Origin: Acanthochlamys bracteata
Taxonomy: Eukaryota > Streptophyta > Magnoliopsida > Pandanales > Velloziaceae
Length of the DNA stretch: 64,000 nucleotides
Direction of reading: 5' to 3'
Assembly (NCBI GenBank): GCA_019914995.1
Contig: CM034126.1
Span: 6,205,001 to 6,269,000 of the forward strand
A program made the position numbers and the translations under genes. Shown in pieces: positions 36,001 to 49,989 of this stretch. Under the pieces are notes generated by a model, which ran no database searches, had not been told where the DNA came from, and saw only the letters and a list, made by a program, of their open reading frames with translations. Each line of letters opens with the position of its first letter. The stretch's first letter is position 1.

Positions 36001-36850
36001 AATAGTGAATATTGCAGTCTAGTCCTTCAGTTGAATTAGTTTATCCTACTATTTTGCTGATTTTTCTAAACTTTATAGTGGATATGTTTCAATCAGATTT
36101 GAACTGTAGATAGCTCTTTCATGTTAGCTTTTAGTAGTAAAAATCGGATCTTCAAAATATGACTTGAGTTGGGAGATATTGAGTTTGCAAGCCGCTATCC
36201 ATATTAGATTCACTTGAGTACATTGAGAGTTGGCTGGTGCAATACAACAAACTTCTCTAATCTTTGTAGAATTCGTTACTTTATGAAATGATATGATATT
36301 TTGACACTAGAAATTTCAAGAGGTATGCTATCATACAAAAAAGTTATACTTTTAAAAACTTACATGAGCAGAACGAAATTGCATTTGCCATGTACTATTT
36401 AGAAGTGTTGTCAAGTGATCTAGTAGAGCTTAGACAGTGTGATCAGCAATCTTCAAATAATTTTTCTACCTTCTATACCTGATCAAATTTTGACATACTT
36501 GGCTTCACTTACTTTATGACATACTATCTTTTAACTGCAATGAAGAAATTTCTTTTGATGATACGAGTTAAAAGATATGCGCGTGCAAAATAGGCATCCC
36601 AATATAGTTTACCATTTAGTGAAAATTAGTATGTAGTTCTTCCTAGGTGATGTATCACTTGTAGTTATGTCTAAAATTTAGCAATAATCCTCTAATAATA
36701 AAAAAACCTATGATTTTCAGAAGAAGGAGAAGCAGAAGAAAAAAAAAGGAGGACGAGAAGACAAGTGTTTTCTATTTTAATATCGATTATGCAAATAGTA
36801 CTTTTGTTTAGTTAAAAACCCTTCAATTCTAATTGGTACAGTTCCAACGA

Positions 36851-36875
36851 TAATAATAATAATAATAATAATAAT
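36851..36875 (+). repeat. (TAA)8 microsatellite
   Basis: Eight perfect TAA units plus one base in otherwise unannotated DNA upstream of RSH1. Confidence 0.95.
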
Positions 36876-36879
36876 ATGT

Positions 36880-38164
36880 AGAGGTATGATATTATTTTCA
36901 ATGTCTTATTATTCAAAATCTTTATTTACTATTTTCATAATATCTTTTTTATTTAATTTAAGTATGTGAACAAGAGAAAAAGAAAACAACATCAGAGCGA
37001 AAATCTAAAGAGAATTAGCAACTTCGTGTGGCCTTTTTCTACCCTATCCCTAAAGAGACTAAGTTAGTTGAAATTGATATGTACTTTAAAATTGTATTTG
37101 AGCAAAAAAATTTCGAATTTGAAATTGCACTTTAATTTATGTTAACCTTGAATTAAATTTTTAGTTTTCTCTATCTCGATCTTTATCTATATCGGTATTT
37201 AAATTAAGATATCGATCCAACCATTTTGCTCAAATTCAGATTTTGAATTAACCTTTAAACTTATATAAAAAATTATTATTGTAAAGACTGCTAGTAATTT
37301 TAAGTATTAGATTTTGTTTGGGTCCGAATTGTTTGACTAAAGAACATCCAAATTTAAACCTAGACCTGATACATTGGTTTATATTTTGAATATTTTGATT
37401 AAACCACAATCATCTTGAATTTGTTTTTCTAGTAACATTTTTAAAGTCACATTTTTCTAGTCACATTTGATGAGAAAAAGTAAAAATACCTTTCATATAG
37501 TTTTTAGTTCGGAGATAAACTCTCCCTATAACTCCAAACTTATTTTTATTTAATCATATAGCATGATTTTGAGTGCGTTCATGATAAATTGTTGAATAAA
37601 TATTGATTCAGAAATGCTATATGAATGATTGTACATACATATAAAGAAATATTAATACCAATTGAGTTAAGATGTATTAAAATTCAGCCAAAAAAAGCTC
37701 GTGAAAATATATACAAGAGTTTAAGAAAATATGATCGTGCAGGGTTGCAGAAATTTGAATAAAAAGTGAAAACGTGACTAGAAAAAATTAATTCCAGGCG
37801 GATTTAGTCTACTTGATAAAAAAAAACTTTATATTTTGGGTCTGGATTGGGTATAGGGTCGGATCCGCATTGGGTCTCGGATGACCCGATCCACTTGGAG
37901 CCTGTTCACCCCACTCGAGGCTATCTATTCACGTCTCGTCTTCGTTATCTCACCAGCTGCTACTTTTGTTCTTCACAGTTCACAAAGAGCAAATAATCAA
38001 CCGATGAAATTTGTCGCTTCCTCTACTGATGGCTTCATCGCCGTCGTCGCTCTCCCTCTCAGGTTCAATTCCAATTCGAATTCTTAACTTTCTTCTTCCA
38101 TGTGGTTTTATTGATCGAGACATGAAATAGTGATTGTAATTGGATTGCATAGCTCTTGTTGCTG
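36880..38164. other. region upstream of RSH1, no gene
   Basis: AT-rich DNA giving way to a GC-richer stretch from about 37,850, probably promoter and 5' UTR of RSH1. An open frame from 37,881 to 38,087 continues as MKFVASSTDG from the ATG at 38,004, but joining it across the possible intron (CAG/GT at 38,062, acceptor TTACAG at about 38,174) breaks the RSH1 frame. I treat it as non-coding leader. Confidence 0.45.
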
Positions 38165-41100
38165 ATGGTGATTACAGCAGTGGATTGCGGGATGCTTCCG
38201 CCTAGGTCGGTGGTTGGGTATGACTGCTGCGTGCTCTCCTGCGCGTGGAAGGCGCCTAGGGCACTCACTGGTTCGCTGGCCACAACTAGCTCCGTTGTTG
38301 GACGTAGTAACTTTAGTAGCCACCCCGGGAGCTCTGAGCCCTGTCGGGCTAGTAAAACTGTGAGTGGATTGCCACTTCAATTGTATCTTTTTTGTTCTTA
38401 AAGTGGAATTGGATGGTTTCTTTAGCCTATATATGTTTACAATTTTTACATTAGTCATTGAATTCATTTACTAGCATAATTGTGGAGGAATTATGCATAA
38501 GGATGTCACTATGAGTGGATTGTTAATTCAGCAATTCATTGTTGCTTTTCAGTATAACTGATGTTTTCATAGTTGTTTTTTCCTGACTGATTGGTGATTG
38601 GATGGTTCCTTAGTTTAGAAACATCTACCTAGTAAGAGTATCCAAATAAATACAATGCATAAGGTATCTCCATCAATATTTTAATGCATAAGAATTAAGT
38701 GCCAGTAGTTATGTTGGATTTGATATGGTGTCAAATAGGAGCATGGGAAGAAGAGTAGGAATTTGGGTGGATTCATGCAGTTGAGTTGGTTATGATTTTG
38801 TTTGAAGTAAATCCATTGGAGTGTAGTTGATAGCCATACATGTTTTTACTGCTTTCATTGTCTGTTTGATTGGTGCTCATTTTGAGGTTGTTTTAGTCAT
38901 TGCGAAGTATGCTTTAATTACATTTGGATCTTGTTTTTAAGAGTATAATGAAATTTGAGTTAGTCCATAGAGTAGAAGTATTTAAAAGTTAACCTTTCTA
39001 CTAGCATCAACAAACTGATTGTCTGTACTAATGAAAGCTTGCCATTTGATTTGATTAAGGTAAAGATGTTACTTGCTTTGGGAACTAGAAAGACGGTTTT
39101 CTTCTAAAACTGTTTGTTTCACTAATAAGATGAGTAAATGTTGAAATTACAATACGATGTGTAAATGTTAAAATTGCTCACTTGCTTCACAATGAAGAGG
39201 TCTACATAAATTGAAGAGACACTTAGGTCTACTGTAATTCCATTACCGCATTCCCCATGGGAAGTGTCAAACAAATATTAAATGGTAATCTGTAAAAGTA
39301 ACTTAAAAAGGTGATAAGCTTTCAACTTTACTTCCTGTCCTTTTGTTGATTTCTTTAAATCATTCGTTGCCAGCACCTATTCTTTAGCTTCATTTCCAAC
39401 CTTTTGGGCCATCACCTATAGGTCTAACACCACCTTAGTTTTATGAAATGTCTGCTTTGGATGACCATGTCTACCCACATTCTTTTGTACTTCAATTGTG
39501 GTCAAGGAGGACCTATCAAGCATGGACACATATACGCAAGCGCAATACCACACGATACAGACATGCTGACACAGCAATGGCTTACTAGGACATGACTCGG
39601 TTTGGAGACAGTTGTATAATTATGTATGTACATATGCACAATACTTATATGCTAACAAATGTAGACAAAGCAATACATTATAGAATAAATTACACATTGG
39701 ATACTTCAACGAACAGTAAGAGCTAGAGCTATCCATTGACAAGCAAGAAGAAAATTGATTAGCAAAACAATTTACCTAATGATTTTATATATGTATTTTT
39801 AATAAGTTCTAGTAGATGAATAATTATCCTTAATTTTTTTTCGATACTAAATCTCAAAGTATCGTTCCAGATGTTTTGGATAATCTAATGTGTGTATCTA
39901 AAGTGTCGTTGAAGTGTTTGCCATTGCACATGCCGTGATATGTGTTGGAGGAGTTTCAGTGTCTTGTACGATACGTGTCCGACACGGACACAACACTTTA
40001 GTAGAAGTATCCATGCTTCACAGAGGAGGGCAAATGTGAATTTATTAATTTAAGCACAAGAAGCTACATACGAATTCTGAAGTGCTCTGCTAGACGTGAT
40101 TACGTGGCTGGGTGGTACATTGAGACGGAGGCCATTTAATAGTTCAAGGAGCACTAGCTCTCAGCAAGGTGAGCTGGTATTTACAAATGTATGGATGAAG
40201 GATTGGTGACATGGCTAAGCTGAAGATAGTCGAGCTAATCTGACTGATCAGGTTTGAAGTTGCATTGGTGTATTGACTTGGGGATGACGGATTGGTTTGC
40301 TTAGACTTGGCTCCACTTTAATCCATGGCCAGCTGTGATAGACATAGTCTACCCAAGAATTTCTCTTGATTAGGTTCTAACTGCATGAATACATCAAAGT
40401 TTTCAGCTTCTGAACATTGCTTTTTGTTGATGGATTTCTTTTTCTTTTTCCTATTCAAATGGATATGAAGTTTAGATGTCCTGTTCTTAGGATAGTGAAG
40501 CTGCATAAAAATAGTTGTATCTATGCGCATCTTTGTAGACACATATTACCTTTTTTAGCTAGCGTCTTCCATAACCTGTTTAATCAAGTTCTAAAACTAA
40601 AAAAGGTCCTATTTACATTGAATTTCATCTTTAGTGATTAATGTAACTTGAGAAAGATGTTCACTTTCTAATTTTTAGATTAGCATCTCTTATAAAAGCT
40701 AAGAAAGATTGGTTTCAATGTGTCTTCTCCAGTCAAGACTGAGATATGAAGACGTAAATGTATCAAGACTCACTACTAGACATAAGTTTCACTTTGTGGT
40801 GGCTCAAAGGTACACCAGATCTCATACTATTGCACCAGAGAAGAAATGGACAAGATGTTATGCCTCATCTTCAGAATCATATGAGTCAATCTCAGTGGAT
40901 TCACTGTGGGAGGTATTAATGTCTTTACGCATTAGCTCCTAATTTATTGCTGCATTTACTTATTTGGTTCACATTCTTGTCTGCTTCTCGTTCTGTTAGA
41001 TTCCTATACAGTCCATCAAGTTACATAAGAATGCCAGTTTGGTTATTGTGGTTTTACTACTGGACAACATGGGCTTTGCTCGTGCATTGTAATAGTAAAA

Positions 41101-44100
41101 TCTTTAAATTAAGTTGCTTATGCTCTTCTGGGAAAGCATTAATTAGGAAAAATAAAATAGTGACCATAAGCACGTATAACTTTCTCAAAAATAATTTGTG
41201 AAACAGAAAGTAGAAGTTAGATACATATGTGGACATCAATGCAATGCTAAATCGAGGAAGACATAATTGTGCAAATATAGAAATCAAAAGAATTATTATA
41301 TCTGGTATCACTTTATCGGAGTTACCTGTTACCAGGATTCCTACATAAAATATGTCGTCTTCAGTGTGTACAACAATTTTTTTTTTCTTTTTGGTTTGTA
41401 ACTACACAATTTGCTGGTCATCTTTTCACTATTCTGTTAGCAACATTTCTTATATATTCAAGTAGTCTTGAAGTTCAGATTGGTTTGGAAGAGGAAAATC
41501 TTTTTTAGGAATCGTGGCTCATTTGCTAATTCATGCAATAATTTAGCCGATCAGTAAAACATTGACATTATTTTCCTTTTTTATGCATAGCTATCCGTAT
41601 ATGCAATAACTTGAATCCCTCTCTGATACAGATTTTAGATCTTCACAAATTGCTTATGAAAGATTCATTTCAAATTATCTGTCAAGCATCTTGGTCAGTA
41701 TTGAAATCAGAAAACAATAAGAAGAATCAGCTTTTTTTTTTATTTATTCTAAAATTGGATGTTTGCAGGTCCAACTGTTTTCTTTTCCTTATTTCTTTGA
41801 TTATATTCCATGATAATTATTTTATAAGAATTAGATGAGGTTTTTGTGGACAGTAACTGCAAAGAGTAACAAAAGGAGAATAGAAAAAGATAAGATGATT
41901 TTTAATTAATAAATAGAATTAATAAATGGACGCATGAATTTGTTAATTAGGAATTGTATATAGGCTGCACATGGGCTGCAGAGGGACCGAGGAAGCTATT
42001 TAGGGAATAAAACTTTTTAAGGTATGCTTTAGTAATTTATGGGCTGTTTGAGAGTGCTTATGAAAAGAGCTTTTCTGAAATGGAGGGTATTTTTAACCTT
42101 TTTCAATAAACGAGCTTTACTATTTTGACCAACAAAAAAAAAAGCAATAAGATCTTACTACGTAGAATTTTTCTATACTTAATTTTTAATAAATTCTGTA
42201 GACTATTGTAAAAGTTTATTGAAAAACGTGAAATAAAAAGTTGATAAGGAGCTTTCTCAAAATGGAAAGCCAAACAGCCCCTTAACATTAAAGTTGCTAC
42301 AACTGTATTCTCATTATTATAAGTTTATGATTTTGGCATAATCCAAACTCACAACTCATTCAAAAGTGATAATATATTTCTTATGTCAAAATGTTAATTG
42401 ATTTGATGTGAAATTTCAGTTGTGGATTTTATGTGCTTCGAGTGGATAATATCTTTGTTCCGACAATGGTATTTAGCAAAGTTAAGGTTAATGGTGTGTG
42501 TCTTGAACTGTGAATTACGATCATGTTTTAGTAGTTCATTGATTGGGATTTGTCATAGATCAAATTTATAGGGTGCTGATGCTTATATCTAGCAATTCAT
42601 ATGTAATGCCCAATATAGGTTGGTATGTAGTATATAACATGGCAACTGATTGGTTGTGCTATGTGTGCTTTGTCATGTGTGTGTTTTGTCCAACATGAAT
42701 TGTATGTGTTCTTCAGTAAAGCTTTATCCCTACGTGTGGATCAACTACATGGATCCTTTTGCAAAAAATCCATGTTATAAAGATTTCATAGGATCTTACT
42801 TGTGGCTGCCAACCTTGCCCTCCCTATTCCTTTACCAGGCTTGGAACTACATAGGCAGAGTTTATTTTATTTTATTTTTTCATTTCTCTTTGTTTTGTTT
42901 TTCCTAATATTTTATCACTTTGCCAGGTTTGTTTAGGGAGATATCTCTTGAGCTTTTTCTGAAAATGCAGAGTGTATTTTAATATGATGTTCCCCCCTAA
43001 CCCTCTTTGTTTCTGGGTATACTTTAGGACTTGAAGACTAGTATTTCATATCTTGCTCCTGAGGAACTGAAGTTGGTTCATAAAGCTTTATTGGTAAGCC
43101 ACTCGAAGGAGTTTCTTATACAAGTCATTCTTTAGTTTTTACTATGTATTAATGGTATGTGGGGTGGTTCATTGCATATGCATTATTTGGTCTAATGCAG
43201 CTGGCTTTTGAAGCACATAGCGGGCAGAAAAGACGAAGTGGTGAACCTTTTATCATTCATCCAGTTGAGGTTACCCGTATACTCGGAGAGCTTGTAAGTG
43301 GTTGTTAGTGGTATGCTAGCCTTTTTTCTTCTTTCTGCCTCTTATCATGGTCATCATTCGGTAGGAATTGGACTGGGAGTCGCTAGCTGCTGGGTTGTTG
43401 CATGATACTGTTGAAGACACAAATCTAGTTACATTTGAGACGATCGAGAAAGATTTTGGGGCAACTGTACGCCACATTGTTGAGGGAGAGACCAAGGTTG
43501 ATGCAAACCGTGTTTGTAATAATAGTTTAATGTGCACTGTTATAAGTAGCTGTAATTTTGTTCTTCATTTAGGTATCCAAGCTTGGAAAGCTTAAATGTA
43601 AAGATGCTGATAGCTCAGTTCAAGACGTGAAAGCTGAGGATTTGAGACAAATGTTTCTTGCAATGACAGAAGAGGTATATGCTGTTAATTTTCTAAAAAC
43701 TCTACATATTATCAATGGAGACTCATTGGTATAAGCTTATGCCAGGTTCGTGTAATCGTTGTGAAGCTAGCTGACAGACTGCATAACATGCGTACTCTCT
43801 CTCATATGCCTCAACACAAACAGGTATGTTTTTGGTTAAATGATGGATATTTTGATGTGTTCTAAAGTTTGAGCATTTTTGGTTTGCAGTCCAGTATTGC
43901 GCTGGAAACGTTGCAGGTGTTTGCACCATTAGCAAAGCTTCTAGGCATGTATCAAATTAAGGTATTTAATTTATTGCAATGCTTCTCATATTACCTACAT
44001 TTAAAATAATAAACTCTAGATCTCTAGGCGAGTAGAAGCATCGTCTAAAACTCTAGATACATGGATAAATTGGGGATTTTGTACTGTGTCACTTAACTTT

Positions 44101-47100
44101 TAGGGATTTGAAGTTGGATACTTTGCTATCTTCTAGGATCATTATCTTAGTTAGTTCTAATACTTTCGATGATGCTTATCTGCAGTCAGAATTAGAATAT
44201 TTATCATTCATGTATACAAATCCTCATGATTTTGCTGAGCTGAAGAAAAGAGTTGAGGACCTTTATAAGGAACATGAGAAGGAACTATTGGAGGTATAAT
44301 TTTGTCACAGTAAAATGACAAACTGATTCTGGTATGTAAGATTTTGTCCACAAATATACCTGTGCTACTTCTAAATGCTTCTTCTTTGACCAGGCAAGAA
44401 GAATTTTAACACAGAAGATTGGGGAGGATCAACTTCTAGACCTTGTTACAGTGGAGACAGAAGTGCGATCTGTTTGCAAGGAGTTGTACAGGTGAAACCA
44501 CAAGCATTATGCACATTGCTCCAGAAATTGCTTTAACCCTGAAGTAGTTAGTTCATGCAACAATCTTGGCCAGATTTATCTATGAAGTAGGGTAAAAATA
44601 TTTCATGGTTACTTTAGAAGATTAGATGGAGGTTCCTGTTGCACCATCATGTTTTGAAATTCTTTTGCATTGTATTTGTAATAAGTAGAATGATTACTCA
44701 GCTGAACTAGTATAAGTAACTATTTAAGGTAAAAACTATTTCCGAGAATCAGAAATTGGGTATAAGATGAATAATAGCATACATAGTTTGAAAATGATTT
44801 GAATTTGCAGAACCTATTTTTTGTATATGTATAGTACTATGTAAAATGTGAACAATCTCTTGCTTACTCAGCTATATTTTGTTCCTGAATATTAATGATT
44901 CCTTTTATTCTCTGTTTCTTGTTTAAAAATATAGATGCAATGTCCAAGTTGTTCATCATCTTTCAATAAAAGTTACAAGAACTTTTTTAGTGCACCTCAA
45001 TTTAGTCCTTCCGTTCCTACTTTTCTAATCTTTTAATATTACTAGTTCTAAGCATAATTCGTTGTAAGCCTCTTGCAGATCCTTTCTGAATACTATTAAA
45101 TTATATTAGGGAATTTAGGAATCTATCTTACTCGGATAGTTTGTTTGGTAGCATTTCTTAACATCATGAATGACTATAAGAACTATCCAGTGAAAGCAAT
45201 TTTTACCTGTCATGAGACATTTACTCTTGGTTTTTCATGCAGTATTTACAAAGGGGTTTTAAAATCTAAAGGCTGTATTAATGAGGTCAACCAAATTGCT
45301 CAGGTATGTTTAGCTAGTTTTACTTGGCTTTTGTCACTACGATGGTCAGATTGAATCAGGTATAATGTCATAAATCCTTGATGTTTAATGCCAGCTCCGC
45401 ATTGTTATAAAGCCGAAGATCTGCGTTGGAGTTGGACCATTATGCACCGCTCAGCAGGTGCTGCCACGTTAATATATAGTTGGTTTCTGATATGTTGATT
45501 TTAATCCTCAAGTGCTCAAAGCTATTATGTTGATCCCTTGATGTAGATTTGCTATCATGTTCTTGGTCTAGTTCATGCTATATGGACTCCTATTCCTCGT
45601 TCTGTAAGTTAGCCTCATATGCATTTCTTTTCTTGTTCCTGGCATTTCCTCTGGAGTAGTAAGAATAAGTTTAGTTCTGACAGGTGAAAGACTATATAGC
45701 TACTCCAAAACCCAATGGTTATCAAAGTCTTCACACCACCGTAATACCTTTTTTGTATGAGAGCATGTTCCGCCTAGAAGTTCAGGTAATTTGCCTGAAA
45801 TTTTGTGCTCTCTTTCATTCCTTTGTTGTAGTTTAAATGTCTCTGTTACATATTCTTTTCTTTCCAATTTTAATGACAGATTAGAACAGAAGATATGGAT
45901 GTAATAGCTCAGAGAGGTATTGCGGCTCATTACAGTGGACGGGGATGTGTGGCTGGCATTATGCGGCATGGAATTCCTAGCCCAAAAAGTTCTAGAGGAA
46001 AGAATGCCTGTTTGAATGATACAGATATTGCTCTCCGGGTAATGAAGTTATTGACATAAAATCTGTGTTTGTAGAAGCTTACAGAACTGAGATATTGTAC
46101 CTGTTGCAAGCAATTCCTTAACAAATTTCATTGTTCACAGATTGGTTGGCTCAATGCCATCAGAGAATGGCAAGAGGAGTTTGTTGGGAATATGAGTTCT
46201 AGGGAGTTTGTGGATACTGTTCTGCGAGATCTACTTGGGAGCCGTGTCTTTGTGTTTACACCAAAAGGAGAGGTAAATGGAAGTTTAAGCAGAAGAGCAA
46301 TAGTAATTGCTGAGCACAAAATTTTTTCTTATTCATTTGTTATTACAGATAAAAAATTTACCTAAGGGAGCGACTGTCATTGATTATGCTTATTTGATAC
46401 ATACTGAAGTTGGCAACAAGATGGTTGCTGCAAAGGTTTTGTTTCCCCTTTTTCCGTCTTAAGGATTCTACAAATCTATGTAACATATGTTAATCAGTTT
46501 GCTCCTTTATTTCTTAGGTGAATGGTAATCTAGTTTCTCCAATGCACGTGCTTGCAAATGCTGAAGTTGTAGAAGTTATTACCTACAATGTAAGTACTTT
46601 TGTCCCATTCACTTCATTCACTGCAACTGAAGAGGTGAAGTTATTCCCAACTAGCTCCTCCAATTGTTCTACTACTTGTGAAGTGGTAACATGATGACGA
46701 ACTATTTGATTCCAGAATAAAAAAGAATAGTGGTTCAGAAATGGCACGGCTTTGATACTGGCTTTAAAAGCGGCAGACTATGTCGTGCACCAATTGACCT
46801 CTGCCTAGTAACTCAGGGATTTAAAAACTTTTATAGGGTCTAATCAGTTGGTAATGAGTTGGTTAATACTATCCAGATAGGGTCTCTTTAGATGATATGG
46901 CTTGATCAAGACTGTGACGGTCAAAGTATAACATGTTATCTTACCTTGGTTAAGACTCTGGGAAAGGACTATTTGGGTGATGTTGATATCTTACAGACAA
47001 AACACATTATGGAACAGTATGTTGGAAATTTTTTTGGGAAAAAGTGTCCACATTTTGTTATCTTTCCCCATCATTGTACTTTAAGTAAGTCATATGCACT

Positions 47101-49416
47101 TAAAGTAAGGCTATATGAAACCTTACTGTCCCTTCTCTGGTTGACCATTCATCCTGCACACCAGTACATAGTCAAGGGACATAGATCTAGCTTTGTTGTG
47201 TAAACTACTTGAGACACTTTACTGTGTAAACTAGTACAAAACTAAACTATAGTATTAGATTATGGATTATTACCAGTCCCAAGAGGCCTAGATCTAGCTT
47301 CTGCATGGGCTTCCCTAATTTTGTTCGGGGTCTACATCCATTATGTCAAAGTAAATCCTAATTCCATAACTCTGGCTGTTTCTAGACTCACTCTGATGGA
47401 CAATGTATGGGCTTTGAATTATTGATGACAACTGTATATTATGAATTTTCATCAAGTTTGGTGCGAATAGATGGCTGGTCATCATACTAGAAGTGTAATG
47501 GTGTAAATTTTCGAAATTCACTGGTTGTTGTATACACATACTTCTGCGAGGTTTGAGATTTCTTTTGCCCTTTAACATTGTGAAGCAACATTCACTAAAC
47601 CTTTGCTTTGGAACTTTGACAAATGGTGCGCATTTCTTCACATGTGCTTAAATTTGAGACTAACTCAACCTTTGCTTTCCCCAAATTGATTTGATTTTCA
47701 ATGTTAAATATTCTCTATTATCTTTATGACTAAACTCAAGTCAAAGTTAAGGTGGAGTCCAAGTTTGGGTGCAGTTCTCTAATATCTAGGTTAATTGACA
47801 ACCTAGTGAAACTTTGGTTTTTCCTTAATAGTTTCAAGTAAAGATTCATATGGTTCCTGTTCCAAGATCAATACTTGTCGTTAGACATAAAAGAGCCATC
47901 ATTGCCATGAACCTTGACAGAAGCTTTTTTAAGAAACTTCACCTACCCTCACCTCTATTTGTTTACTTGAGATACCTTCTTGTTTTCTCCTGTATGGGTT
48001 TATGTTAGGAAAGTTAGTTTAGTTAGAAACTTTTACTGTACCTACATTTTTTAATTGCAAACTAGAAGAAGTATACTCATACGGGTAAGTGTTTAACATG
48101 ACCCATATGCCCTTTTCCAGTTCTTAGTGATGTTTTAAGAACCACTTTTCATCTTTTGTGCGCATTTTTAATTTTTTTCCCTCTTGAACACTATATGATT
48201 TATGACCTGCATTTGAATCTATTGTGCGACTTCATATACTTTTACAGGGTCTATCTAGCAAATCTGCTTTTCAGAGGCACCAACAGTGGCTGCAACATGC
48301 AAAAACTCGCAGTGCCAGACACAAGATTATGAAAGTAGGCTTTACAACAGTGTTGATTATTGTTTAAGTTCTAAGATGTAATATAATCATGTTGACGTTT
48401 TGTTTCGTGACCAGTTCTTGAGAGAGCAAGCAGCATTATCTGCAAGTGAGATAACCGCAGACGCAGTGAATAACTTTGTTGCTGATCTTGAAGATGACTA
48501 TGACTATGAGCCATATTCAGAGAGCAAGTGTACATGGGAGAGGTTATTAGTAAATACTGAAGATATATCTTTGAAAGACAAAAGAGATGACTCTCTGCAC
48601 ATCCAAGAAAATTTCGGTATCCGCAAGATTAATGGGAACCACAACAAAAACCTGCTGAATATGAATAATAGAAAGATCAATGGGAATTCTATGATTCATT
48701 TTGGTGGAATTTCTGAGTTCATAAATGCTAACATTCCCATGAACAAGGAGGTTTTGCCTGTTCTAGAAAGCTGGAAGGATGCCAAAGTGGCATCATGGCA
48801 TTATTTAGAAGGGAACTCTGTGCACTGGTTTTGTGTTGTGTGCATCGACCGAAAAGGTGACTAGAATGGTTTTATTTTGAAGTTATTTGATAAACTAATT
48901 GATATACTTTTCAAGATTGCAATGGTACTTCTCCGTTGATATTGCATTACGTCTGAAGATCCTTGGTACACTATTGGTCAATTTCTTATAAGTTAGATGA
49001 CTTTGGTTACAGGGATGATGGCTGAAGTTACATCCGCACTAACAGCAGTTGGAATTATGATCTGTTCCTGTGTGGTGAGTGCTAGTCCTAGTCTTCATCA
49101 CTTTTTCGGAAGCTAATTTTTTGTTGTCAATTGCATGCTCATGGATTTTTTGTTGGGCAGGCGGAAATTGATAGAAGGAAAGGAGTGGGTGTTATGTTAT
49201 TTCATATAGAAGGAACCTACGATAGTCTGGTAATATTTTAGCTGGTCTTCTTAATGTGATCGTAGTGCCGTTTGACATCTGCTCTTATCTCAAAAAGTTT
49301 TCTTTCAGGTCAATGCTTGCTTGGCTGTGGATGTAATCCTTGGTGTTCTAGGATGGTCTGCCGGTTGTAGCTGGACCAACCATATTGACAACCGAACTAC
49401 CTTGAAAACTGAATAA
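38165..49416 (+). CDS. RSH1: RSH1-type RelA/SpoT homolog, (p)ppGpp hydrolase, chloroplast
   Basis: Complete gene, 23 exons, about 874 aa (Arabidopsis RSH1 is 884). Exons: 38165-38359, 40733-40912, 43028-43093, 43201-43293, 43365-43496, 43573-43674, 43746-43823, 43890-43961, 44186-44293, 44394-44491, 45243-45303, 45395-45457, 45547-45603, 45684-45785, 45880-46038, 46141-46272, 46349-46435, 46518-46589, 48248-48334, 48415-48856, 49013-49074, 49161-49229, 49309-49416. All junctions are GT-AG and in frame. The Ser/Arg-rich N-terminus with [13 protein letters not shown] is typical of plastid RSH1. The HD hydrolase domain has H191-D192 (LLHDTVEDT) and [11 protein letters not shown]. The synthetase-like domain keeps KPNGYQSLH and EVQIRT, but the usual GRxKHxYS block reads SVCKELYS (Ser368), the change tied to loss of synthesis in RSH1. 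TGS lies near residues 555-615 and ACT near 783-860. The start is uncertain: an in-frame stop at 38150 makes ATG 38165 the first. Confidence 0.93.
39514..40022. mobile_element. inverted-repeat element in RSH1 intron 1
   Basis: AAGCATGGACAC at 39518 is mirrored by GTATCCATGCTT ending at 40018, with further imperfect inverted pairing inward (CACACGATAC against GTATCGTACAA on the other strand). About 500 bp, non-coding. No clear target duplication; probably a MITE-like element. Confidence 0.45.
42040..42281. mobile_element. PIF/Harbinger-like MITE, 242 bp, TTA target duplication, in RSH1 intron 2
   Basis: Terminal inverted repeats GGGCTGTTTG (42041-42050) and CAAACAGCCC (42271-42280). TTA stands on both sides (42037-42039 and 42282-42284), the classic Harbinger/Tourist duplication. 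Inner parts pair imperfectly (AAGAGCTTTTCTGAAATGGA against CCATTTTGAGAAAGCTCC). Two relatives occur in the window, at about 2640-2800 and 31236-31445. Confidence 0.8.
46590..48247 (+). other. long RSH1 intron 18, no embedded gene recognised
   Basis: 1,658-bp intron with GTAAGT donor and TTTTACAG acceptor. A 103-codon open frame at 46,892-47,203 and a 108-codon minus frame at 47,315-47,641 show no known domain. Confidence 0.6.
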
Positions 49417-49989
49417 TATAGCCAGAGGTCATATTGGCAAGCAGAGAGCTGTAGACCCTGAAACAATGATGAAGGGTGCTTGTAAGTATCCAATTTTGTA
49501 GCCAAGGCATTGAGTCTTTTAGTAGTTTTTTATTAGGTCATTCGTTGGAGCACCTACAATAAACAAGCAGCAGCTAATTAGCTATTCTGTGGAGTGAGAG
49601 GTATGTAGATAGGGTAAAAGAAGCAGCTAGGTTGCAATAGTGATATAAGGCTCGTTAGAGGTGTATAAATGTAAATTTTTATTGACGACAAACAAAATGG
49701 CATAGTAGAACTATAATACAGCCATAAGATTATAAATCCATATACAAAATATCTTCTTGAGGCATTTATTAACCAATGCTGAATTTGTTGTGCATTACAT
49801 TGCATGCAACTTAGAACACGTTTGTTTTTAATGTAACTGAAACCACTGAAATTCAATTACCATAGCTAAACCTTTTTCCTGTATTTGTTTTAATGTAAAT
49901 AGGTCCAATAACCCAAAAGGGTTCCATTTGCGGTAAAAATTAAACAAGGAAAAATTAGGCATAGATTAAAATTTACTGACATCAAATCA

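Noticed and set aside
37881-38087. Open frame MKFVASSTDG... as the RSH1 N-terminal exon
   Set aside because: Joining it through the visible donor and acceptor gives the wrong phase, and an in-frame stop at 38150 precedes the RSH1 frame. Treated as leader.
46892-47203. 103-codon open frame as a nested gene in RSH1 intron 18
   Set aside because: No recognisable domain, no splice or promoter support, and chance frames of this size occur in long introns.
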